Shown: positions 48,269 to 55,319 of the stretch, one piece after another | How the letters are laid out: each line of letters starts with the position of its first letter | Numbering within the stretch: the stretch's first letter is position 1 | Assembly (NCBI GenBank): GCA_963755695.1 | Contig: CAVWLB010000010.1 | Location: forward strand, 2,542,001-2,606,000 | Direction of reading: 5' to 3' | DNA from: QHWT01 sp963755695 | GTDB taxonomy: Bacteria; Acidobacteriota; Vicinamibacteria; Vicinamibacterales; 2-12-FULL-66-21 | Length of the DNA stretch: 64,000 nt | Notes under the pieces: generated by a model | Told to the model about the DNA's origin: nothing | The model's input: the letters and a program-made list of their open reading frames with translations, nothing else | The model's database searches: none | Translations under genes and position numbers: made by a program

Positions 48269-49720
48269 ATGCCTATGGATGGTTCGCAGAAACACGAGCT
48301 CGAGAGCATTGCGCGCGAGGCGATGCGCGCGCACGGACTCGAACCGGACTTCTCCGCTGCAGCACGCGAGCAACTGAGGCACATCGCCGCTCCCACCGTG
48401 AACTCGATTCGCGATCTGCGCTCGCTCCCCTGGTCGTCAATCGACAACGACGACTCGCGCGATCTCGACCAGCTCGAAGTATGCGCCGATACCGGGTCGC
48501 CGACGCGGGTGCTCGTCGCAATTGCCGACGTCGACTCGCTGGTGTCAAAGGACTCGCCGCTCGATCTGCACGCGGGCACGAACACGACCTCGGTCTACAC
48601 GCCGGCCGTCGTCTTTCCGATGCTGCCGCTCGAGCTCTCCACGGATCGTACGTCGCTCAACGAAGGAGAGGATCGCGCAGCGATTGTGATCGAGATGCTG
48701 GTCGGCCCGAACGGCGAGCTGCTGGAACCGGACGTATACCGGGCACTGGTTCGCAACCACGCGCAGCTCACCTACTCTGCCGTGGCTGCCTGGCTGGATG
48801 GCTCCGGCGCGCCTCCGGCGGCCGTCGAGCGAGTCGCGGGTCTCGACCAACAATTACGCCTTCAGGATCAGATCGCGACACGGCTTCAAGCGCGCAGGGA
48901 CGAAGAGGGGGCGCTCGATTTCGATCGCTCCGAGCTCAAGCCCGTCGTCGATGACCGCGGTGTCCGTGAGCTCCGCACCGACACGCCGAATCGCGCGAAG
49001 GAGCTGATTGAGAATTTCATGGTTGCCGCCAACGGCGTCACCGCGCGCTTCTTGAGCGCAAGGGGTCTGGCGTCGATTCGACGCGTGGTCCGCTCGCCCG
49101 AACGCTGGCCACGTATCGTCGAACTCGCGGCGCGACATGGCGGCTCCCTGCCGGCCGCGCCGGATGCCCACGCGCTGCAGGGATTTCTGAAGCTGCAGCG
49201 CAGCTCGGCGCCGGATGACTACCCCGAGCTGTCCCTCAGCGTCATCAAACTGCTCGGTCGCGGCGAGTACGTCGCAGACACGGCGGGCCAGTCCAGCAGT
49301 CACTTCGCCCTTGCCGCGGCCAGCTACACACACTCCACGGCGCCGAACCGGCGTTTTCCCGATCTCGTGACCCAGCGGCTGCTCAAAGCGGCGATTGCAC
49401 GATCACCCACCCCGTATCAGCTACCCGAGCTGACCCGGCTGGCCGAGCACTGTACGCGGCAGGAAGACGCGGCAAACAAGGTCGAACGGCTGACGAAGAA
49501 GGCCGCTGCGGCGCTGTTTCTGTCCGATCGAATTGGTGAGACGTTCGACGCGGTGGTCACCGGTGCCGGTCCGAAGGGAACGTGGGTTCGGCTTTACAAG
49601 ATGCCGATAGAGGGACGGCTCGAGCGAGGTGCCGAAGGACTAGACGTCGGCGATCGACTGCGGGCCCGGCTGCTCAGCACGGACCCGCACCGCGGGTTCA
49701 TCGATTTCGCTCGTGCCTGA
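48269..49720 (+). CDS. RNB-domain exoribonuclease (RNase II/R family, short form)
   Basis: A 483-aa protein consisting of the RNB catalytic domain and a short C-terminal OB/S1-like end (FDAVVTGAGPKGTWVRLYKMP), without N-terminal cold-shock domains. The catalytic acidic motif is SSIDNDDSRDLDQLEV. Asp59, Asp65 and Asp67 match the metal-binding aspartates of RNase II (D201, D207, D209), but the fourth (D210) is replaced by Gln68. Other RNB features follow: FMVAANGVTARFLSARGL and SYTHSTAPNRRFPDLVTQRLL. The substitution may mark a subfamily or a reduced activity. A TATGAT hexamer 36 bp before the start is a possible -10. Confidence 0.83.
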   Translation: MPMDGSQKHELESIAREAMRAHGLEPDFSAAAREQLRHIAAPTVNSIRDLRSLPWSSIDNDDSRDLDQLEVCADTGSPTRVLVAIADVDSLVSKDSPLDLHAGTNTTSVYTPAVVFPMLPLELSTDRTSLNEGEDRAAIVIEMLVGPNGELLEPDVYRALVRNHAQLTYSAVAAWLDGSGAPPAAVERVAGLDQQLRLQDQIATRLQARRDEEGALDFDRSELKPVVDDRGVRELRTDTPNRAKELIENFMVAANGVTARFLSARGLASIRRVVRSPERWPRIVELAARHGGSLPAAPDAHALQGFLKLQRSSAPDDYPELSLSVIKLLGRGEYVADTAGQSSSHFALAAASYTHSTAPNRRFPDLVTQRLLKAAIARSPTPYQLPELTRLAEHCTRQEDAANKVERLTKKAAAALFLSDRIGETFDAVVTGAGPKGTWVRLYKMPIEGRLERGAEGLDVGDRLRARLLSTDPHRGFIDFARA

Positions 49721-49739
49721 CCCGCGGTCCTCGCGGGTC
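49719..49739. terminator. Hairpin at the convergent end of the RNB gene
   Basis: A perfect 8-bp stem gacccgcg (49719-49726) / cgcgggtc (49732-49739) with loop gtcct overlaps the TGA of the RNB gene and separates it from the minus-strand SDR gene. It has no T tract. Confidence 0.55.
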
Positions 49740-49757
49740 AACGATCGGCGCCGGCGG

Positions 49758-50669
49758 TCAAACCACTACACCCACGCGAGCCGTGGCAACATTCTCGAGA
49801 TGCTGCAAGCCGACCGCGGTGAGCATCTCGCGTCCGATTGTCGCCGTCAGCTCGTTGATCTTCGCGGCACCGAAGTTCGCGTCGCCGACCACGGTGCGGA
49901 GCGGCCGTTCGCCCGGCTTCATCGCGATCAGGTCCAGGATCGCGTCGACCACGTGATGCGGATCGGTCTCATCCGGCTGCGTGTCGAACATCTGGTCGAA
50001 CGCGGCAAACAGCTGTCCGGGAATCGCAGCAGTCGCGCCGTACTCGATTGCGCGCATGCCGTCGGACGGGCGCTGCGCACTGCTGAGCAGCCGGGTGTGA
50101 AATACGGCCGGCTCGACGATCACTGAATCAATCCCGAACGGCGCAAGCTCGTAGCGCAAGGATTCACCCAGCGCATCCACCGCCGCCTTGGTGGCGCTGT
50201 ACGCGGCAAAGAAGGGTGGAGCAATCCGGCCGGCCGCGGCCGACATGTGGACGAGCAGTCCGGAATGCTGACGGCGCATCATCGGCAGAACCGCGCGGGT
50301 CACGCGGAACAAGCCGATCACGTTGGTCTGGAACTGCTGCTCGAACTCCTTCACCGAGAACGCCTCGGTGATGCCTCCGACCATGCACCCCGCGTTGTTC
50401 ACAAGTACGTCGACTCGCTCCGCCTGCCGCTCGATCATCCGGATCGCCTGCCCGACTTCATCGTCCGAGGTGACGTCCATCGGCGCCACCTGAACGTCGA
50501 GCTGCTGACGGGTTCTCAATTCGGTGAGTTCGGCCGCCGCAAACGCGTTGCGACGATCCATTTCGCGCATGGTTGCGTAAACCAGGTATCCCGCGCGGGC
50601 GAGCGGCTCGACGAGCAGCCGGCCGAATCCGCTGCTGCAACCTGTGACCAGGGCCACGGGCTTTGGCAT
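49758..50669 (-). CDS. Short-chain dehydrogenase/reductase (classical SDR)
   Basis: An intact 303-aa NAD(P)-dependent oxidoreductase. The Rossmann motif VTGCSSGFGRLLVEPLARAG (TGxxxGxG) is at residues 8-27, NNAG is present (VDVLVNNAGCM), the catalytic Ser lies in LVHMSAAAGRI and the Tyr/Lys in FAAYSATKAAVDAL. The substrate is unknown; the length and C-terminal part resemble the retinol-dehydrogenase-like oxidoreductase group. It is separate from the cytochrome module, 123 bp downstream of it on the same strand. Confidence 0.88.
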   Translation of the reverse strand: MPKPVALVTGCSSGFGRLLVEPLARAGYLVYATMREMDRRNAFAAAELTELRTRQQLDVQVAPMDVTSDDEVGQAIRMIERQAERVDVLVNNAGCMVGGITEAFSVKEFEQQFQTNVIGLFRVTRAVLPMMRRQHSGLLVHMSAAAGRIAPPFFAAYSATKAAVDALGESLRYELAPFGIDSVIVEPAVFHTRLLSSAQRPSDGMRAIEYGATAAIPGQLFAAFDQMFDTQPDETDPHHVVDAILDLIAMKPGERPLRTVVGDANFGAAKINELTATIGREMLTAVGLQHLENVATARVGVVV

Positions 50670-50792
50670 CGTGACCTCCTTGACGGACCGGGGCCGCGAT
50701 TATCGTGATTCGCAGTGCCGCCGTCAACCGTTGGCGCGCCTCGCGGTCGCGCGCGAGCCGTCTCTTTCGAGCGGCACGCGCGGATCCAGTGC

Positions 50793-50906
50793 CTAACCTT
50801 GCTGTGTGAAGTACAGCACCGTCTCGAGCGTGGCAAACACCAGCATGGTCCATGCGACGAAGATGAATGCGCCGATGATGTAATAGTGGTACGGTCTGAC
50901 GGTCAT
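50793..50906 (-). CDS. 37-aa single-span membrane microprotein coupled to the pentaheme cytochrome
   Basis: This small frame starts with ATG at 50906, overlapping the TGA of the pentaheme gene (ATGA), and ends with TAG at 50793. The product begins MTVRPYHYYIIGAFIFVAWT, continues with a hydrophobic helix to about residue 33 and ends TQQG. The hydrophobic span at residues 9-33, the positive N-terminus and the start/stop overlap argue that it is real. Small single-helix subunits are common in respiratory complexes (for example CydX-, CcoQ- or CcoH-like), which suggests an assembly or stabilising subunit here. There is no sequence identity I can name. Confidence 0.7.
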   Translation of the reverse strand: MTVRPYHYYIIGAFIFVAWTMLVFATLETVLYFTQQG

Positions 50907-53743
50907 GGGGCACCGTTCCTTTCCGCATGCAGGCCGCGGTTTGGTCGGGAGTCCGCGTGCGGCGCAGCGACCGCGGGAAACCCGAGAGGTAGGCTCGTGT
51001 CCTCGAGACCTTCACCTCTTCTCGAGGCAATCCTGAAACTCCAGGCCATCGATTTGTTCGTGCAGATGCCCGAATAGCTGCACACGCCGGCCGACACCCG
51101 CGCCGTATACGTTTCGCCTGCGGTCAGGAAGATGCCGTGGGCAAAAAGTCCCCATGTGCCGTCGCCAATCTGGTCGACCCATGCGGGGATGAGCCTTCCC
51201 GCGCTGTCGACGAGCGTGAACGTGCTGCTTTCCAGTCGCGTGACCGGCTCGGAAAACGACACCTTTGGAACCACATCCTGTGCGACGTCGACTGCAGTGT
51301 CCGGCGGGTACGTGGCAACGATTGTAGGAACACCGATGTCTTCCGGTCCGTTGTCGACCCGGATGACCCAATTCCGTACCGTCATGGGCACGGGCGGCGC
51401 TCCTTCCACGACCGCAGGTTCGCCGTGCGGCCGACGTCCGTCACATCGTCCGCCCAGCACGCACGGCTCGAGAATGGAGTCCATGTTGGTGTCGGCGAGA
51501 TTTCCGAGAAACTTCTTGGCGACAATCGCTTCGAGCGACTGGTAGTAGACGGCGGCGGTCACGGCGATGGGACCTCTGGTTCCGGGCGGAATCACCACCG
51601 AATATCGATCGAGCGCGACGCGCGCGCCGGGATTCGGCAGCGGCCGCAGGCGCGTATCACGGAGGAACGCATCGTCGAACCGATCGCCGTTGCCGTTCAG
51701 ATCGCGGAAGATCGGAAGGCCGAGCGGGTTGCTTCGATCGATGACTACCCCGCTGGCGTCGATGGGCAACCCATCAGCGTTCGTGACCAGGTTCCGAGGA
51801 GTGGCGTAAATCAGCTCCAGCGTCGGGCAGTCGTCACCACGAGTCGCGACAGCTTTGAATTGATACGCGTACGGATCCGGCGAGCCTGCCGGAATCTTCC
51901 ATCCGCACTTCGGAAATGTCGGATCCACCATGTCTGACATGGTGAAACGGCCCACACCCTTCGACGTCCGGTTCCAGAACGAGTCGTGAATGGACATCTC
52001 GCGGCCGGTTGCGAGATCGAATGCCGAAATCGCCAGCCATGCGATCCGTCCTTCCGGAAACCCGGTAGGAAAGTTGTGGCCGCTGCCGGCGTTCGTCACC
52101 GACACCTGGATTGGCGCATTGACGCCGACGGAAGAACGCGACGGACCGGATAGATCGAGGTCCAGTACGTTGCGCAGTCGGTCCCACGCCAGCCGCGCGT
52201 GCTGGGTCATCGCGCCGCGGCGGTCGGCGTTCATCCAGTAAGCGTTGTGATAGATGCTCTTCTCGTCTGCCGAAGAGAAACTGTAGGCCGACAGCTCCGG
52301 GTACGGCTCAATGCCACCCGAATCGTCAAGGTTCGCGCCGACCAGACGCGTCACATAGGCATTGCCGCCGATGAAGTGGTGGCTGAAGTAGGTGCGGGGG
52401 GGACCTCCGTTGACGACGGGGCCGGTCAGCGGCTCGACTGGCGCGCCTGCGTTATAGAGAGTGCGTGCCGTGCCTGGCTGCCCGTAGTCCTGCTGCATGT
52501 GGCAGGTCTGGCAGTCACGTTTGAACGCTGGATCGAAGTTGCGGTTTCCGGGCCGATCGGCGTAACGGCTGTTCGACCACTCGGCGTAGGTGCGCTCGAT
52601 GGGGAATCCGCCGACCCACTTGCCAAGCGCGTTCTTGATCGTGAGCTGGTTGGTAACGTCGTGACAGGTGCTGCAGAACTCCGCCCGCGTGGAAAGCACT
52701 TGTCGATATCCCTCGTGCTTGGGTGACTCCATTGGTTCGGAGACGGTCGGTCTCTTGAACACCGCGCTCAAATACGGATCGGGCTGGTTCCCCCGCCGTG
52801 GCGAGAGCAGCGGCCCGAATCGTTCAGCCAATCCAATTGCGTGGGGCGACAGGCGATAGGCGCCGCCGCCAATGCCGTAGCCCAGATTCCCCGTCGCACG
52901 ATCGGGCACGTCGTCGATGTCCTGCTGCGGCGCTGAAACCAGTTGGGAGCGCGAGGCAGTGCCGACCGCTGGCGCATAGCCCGTCACGCTCGTCCTGATC
53001 TGGTTGTGGTACGGCGTGGTCCGCGTTTCGGCCATGGTGTGGCACACCATGCACACGACACCGTCCTTGCCCGAGTCGGTGTTGCGCCACTGCGAGGCGA
53101 GCGTCGCAAAGGCGACGCCGGTGCCGTTGTCGGACGTCGGGTTGAAATTCAGATCGAGCGCGCCGTGCTCGAGGCCGGACGGCCGGTCGATGGTCACGTT
53201 CTGAAGCGGCACGTTGTCGACGTAGTTGGTCGGCATGTGGCAACGGGAGCACAGGCCGTCCACGAGCGACCCGGCGCGGGCCAGCCGATGGTGCCCGGTG
53301 CCGATGTCGAACGACGTCTCGCAGCCGCTCGACGCCGCAAACGGGTTGTGCCTGGCCTTCGGCGTGCCATCCGGGGGCGACGGCGTGTCGCAGTTCCCGC
53401 GCGTGGAGATCTGACGTGCCGAAAGCAGAAACGCGGCACGCCAGGCAGGATCGCGCCAGGCGTTGCCCATCATCGAGCCGTTCCACTCGTCGAAGATCCT
53501 GCGGTGGCAGTTCCGGCACTGGCCTGGATGATCGGCCTCTTGCCAGTACTCTTCGAATGGCGGTGCGATGTACTTCGCCTCGGCCGTCACGTATGGCGGG
53601 GGTTCGGGAATGCGATTGGGCAGTTCGTCGCCCGGCGGCTCGTAGGGGTAGACAAGTGCTACGACCGTTGCGACGGTCGCCAGCGACAGCAGCAACGTGC
53701 GTCCCGCCGGCCCCAGCGTGTTCGCTCGCGCGGACATGACCAT
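50903..53743 (-). CDS. Membrane-anchored pentaheme c-type cytochrome with C-terminal Ig-like domain
   Basis: The start is put at 53743, where the ATG overlaps the stop of the NarI-like gene (TGATG). The open frame continues upstream but there encodes the overlapping gene. The 946-aa product has an N-terminal membrane anchor (about residues 15-32). Five CxxCH heme sites are present at 76-80 (CRNCH), 165-169 (CSRCH), 231-235 (CMVCH), 357-361 (CSTCH) and 411-415 (CQTCH). A beta-rich region rich in Asp/Asn follows, and the C-terminal 100 residues fit an SbsA/Big_5 Ig-like domain (TIVATYPPDTAVDVAQDVV, PKVSFSEPVTRLES). This looks like a periplasmic or outer-surface electron carrier fed by the adjacent membrane subunit. 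Confidence 0.85.
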   Translation of the reverse strand: MVMSARANTLGPAGRTLLLSLATVATVVALVYPYEPPGDELPNRIPEPPPYVTAEAKYIAPPFEEYWQEADHPGQCRNCHRRIFDEWNGSMMGNAWRDPAWRAAFLLSARQISTRGNCDTPSPPDGTPKARHNPFAASSGCETSFDIGTGHHRLARAGSLVDGLCSRCHMPTNYVDNVPLQNVTIDRPSGLEHGALDLNFNPTSDNGTGVAFATLASQWRNTDSGKDGVVCMVCHTMAETRTTPYHNQIRTSVTGYAPAVGTASRSQLVSAPQQDIDDVPDRATGNLGYGIGGGAYRLSPHAIGLAERFGPLLSPRRGNQPDPYLSAVFKRPTVSEPMESPKHEGYRQVLSTRAEFCSTCHDVTNQLTIKNALGKWVGGFPIERTYAEWSNSRYADRPGNRNFDPAFKRDCQTCHMQQDYGQPGTARTLYNAGAPVEPLTGPVVNGGPPRTYFSHHFIGGNAYVTRLVGANLDDSGGIEPYPELSAYSFSSADEKSIYHNAYWMNADRRGAMTQHARLAWDRLRNVLDLDLSGPSRSSVGVNAPIQVSVTNAGSGHNFPTGFPEGRIAWLAISAFDLATGREMSIHDSFWNRTSKGVGRFTMSDMVDPTFPKCGWKIPAGSPDPYAYQFKAVATRGDDCPTLELIYATPRNLVTNADGLPIDASGVVIDRSNPLGLPIFRDLNGNGDRFDDAFLRDTRLRPLPNPGARVALDRYSVVIPPGTRGPIAVTAAVYYQSLEAIVAKKFLGNLADTNMDSILEPCVLGGRCDGRRPHGEPAVVEGAPPVPMTVRNWVIRVDNGPEDIGVPTIVATYPPDTAVDVAQDVVPKVSFSEPVTRLESSTFTLVDSAGRLIPAWVDQIGDGTWGLFAHGIFLTAGETYTARVSAGVCSYSGICTNKSMAWSFRIASRRGEGLEDTSLPLGFPAVAAPHADSRPNRGLHAERNGAP

Positions 53744-54381
53744 CACCCTGCCGCACTGGTTCGCCGAATGCGCGAGCCTGTCGACTTGATCAGGAAACCG
53801 GCCGTGGTGGTGAGCGGCCCGATTGCCAGGATGGCGAACGCACAGAACACGTGCAACTGCACGAGGAAGGGCATTTGCGCGACCAGGACAACCGATGGCT
53901 TGAGGCCGAGCAGGGAGTGCACGTACGGCGTCAGCGTCACCTCGGCCCATGACGAGGCCCATCGGTAGCGCACTGCCACGGCCAGTCCGGAACCGACCTC
54001 CAGAAGGATCAGCGTCGCCGCGATGATGTCGAATGGCGACCGGCTCGAACGTGAGCGACGCATCGGAATGAGGAGCAAAGACAGCAACGCGACGCTGCCG
54101 GCCGTCACACCCAGGCATTCGAGCAGCACCAGGCGCGCGAGCTGCCGATCCCAGAACATGACCGCGCCTGGGAACGCAAATCCCACGAGGTGTCCAACCA
54201 GAACCAGCCCGATCGAATACCGCCACCACCTCGCGAGACCGTGGCCGAACTTACTGTCCGTCACCACCGGCTCTTGACGATCGCTCGTACGCGATCTGCC
54301 CAAATAGGTCATCACCAGGGCGGACAGACAGCAGAGCGCCGCCAGCCTTGGCACCACGACGAAAAGGATCTCGTCCCTCAT
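53743..54381 (-). CDS. NarI-like membrane b-type cytochrome, probably mono-heme
   Basis: A 212-aa protein with five membrane helices arranged as in nitrate reductase gamma subunit NarI. TM2 carries GLVLVGHLVGFAFPG (His64) and TM5 carries PFLVQLHVFCAFAILAIGP (His177). Aligning by hand to E. coli NarI, His64 and His177 match His66 and His187, the ligands of heme bD. The positions of the heme bP ligands His56 and His205 are Arg54 and Gly195. So one heme, the one nearer the periplasm in NarI, should be kept and the cytoplasm-side heme lost. No narG/H genes are nearby. It lies between two c-type cytochromes, with a 9-bp gap on one side and an overlap on the other. Confidence 0.75.
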   Translation of the reverse strand: MRDEILFVVVPRLAALCCLSALVMTYLGRSRTSDRQEPVVTDSKFGHGLARWWRYSIGLVLVGHLVGFAFPGAVMFWDRQLARLVLLECLGVTAGSVALLSLLLIPMRRSRSSRSPFDIIAATLILLEVGSGLAVAVRYRWASSWAEVTLTPYVHSLLGLKPSVVLVAQMPFLVQLHVFCAFAILAIGPLTTTAGFLIKSTGSRIRRTSAAG

Positions 54382-54390
54382 GACTGTGAC

Positions 54391-55092
54391 TTACCTGCGC
54401 GCGTTGTCTTGGAGATGGGAGACGGCCGGGAAATTCGTGTCCGCTTCCCGCAGAAAAGCTCTGAGCGCGAAGGACTCGTCGTCGCTCAACGGCCTTCGGA
54501 CCGATATGTCCGGAACGCGTGGGAAACAACCGCGCGACAGCAAGGCGGCAAGCCGCCTATCCTGGAATTTCGAGTATGCGTGCGTGAGTTCCGGTCCGAG
54601 ACTTCCCCCCAGCATGGTGTCGCCGACCCGGTGACAGGACACGCACGATGCGCCGCCATCGCTGAGCGCACGCTCTCCCATGAACAACGCGCGCCCCAGG
54701 CCGATCTCCGCTGATGTCGCGATCTCTGCCCGGCGATTCCTCATGGCCTCGGCCTCTGGACCGCCCTCGGCGAAATAGTCCAGGAGCGACGCGAGCTCGC
54801 CGGCCGGGAAGATCTGATCGGGCATGGGGATCTGCCGGTATTTCTTGAAGAGCGCATTCGCGGCCGGATCGCCGGACCGAATCAATGTCTGCGACGAGGT
54901 AATCCAGGCGGTGAGCCAGGCGCGGCTGTGACGGTCGGTGACGCCCTTCAGATCCGGCCCAATGAGATCGCCGTGACCGAAGGTATGGCACGCACGGCAT
55001 CTTCGATTGAACAACGCGCCCGGGCCTTGCTCCGCTCGTGCCGTCGAAGCGGTGGCAGATAGAACGACGAGCCAGAAAACGATGGCCTTCAT
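54391..55092 (-). CDS. Periplasmic diheme c-type cytochrome
   Basis: I start this at 55092 (MKAIVFWLVVLSATASTARA), which gives a signal peptide; an upstream ATG adds seven residues. The 233-aa mature protein has two cytochrome c domains: CRACH at 32-36 with distal Met probably in QIPMPDQIF, and CVSCH at 150-154. The first domain resembles class I cytochromes such as NapC-independent small carriers (IGPDLKGVTDRHSRAWLTAW). It is the first gene of the module (diheme, NarI-like, pentaheme, 37-aa), separated by 9 bp from the next. A weak untyped upstream region (55093-55319, 227 bp) contains no gene I can support. Confidence 0.85.
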   Translation of the reverse strand: MKAIVFWLVVLSATASTARAEQGPGALFNRRCRACHTFGHGDLIGPDLKGVTDRHSRAWLTAWITSSQTLIRSGDPAANALFKKYRQIPMPDQIFPAGELASLLDYFAEGGPEAEAMRNRRAEIATSAEIGLGRALFMGERALSDGGASCVSCHRVGDTMLGGSLGPELTHAYSKFQDRRLAALLSRGCFPRVPDISVRRPLSDDESFALRAFLREADTNFPAVSHLQDNARR

Positions 55093-55319
55093 CTGTCCTT
55101 GCGTGTCGGGCACGCGGAACCCCGGGCAACCAGGACACGTGAAATACGAGTGGTCTACCTGTGGGGGACGAGGTCACTGTAGCAGGGACGGCCCGGCTGA
55201 CAATGGCCCGTTGGTGTGAGGAAAGACGGAACACGCACCGCGCTACCGCCGTGTGAATCAGGTGCTCGTTCGCTGAACTCGGCTCGATGTGATGGGCGCA
55301 GAGACGCGAGACCCAGCCG

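Noticed and set aside
53744..54229. Extension of the pentaheme cytochrome upstream to 54229
   Set aside because: That stretch overlaps the NarI-like gene in another frame and lacks a signal sequence; the membrane anchor begins at 53743.
55093..55319. A tRNA or small RNA in the gap upstream of the cytochrome module
   Set aside because: No cloverleaf, T-loop motif or clear hairpin with T tract could be found.
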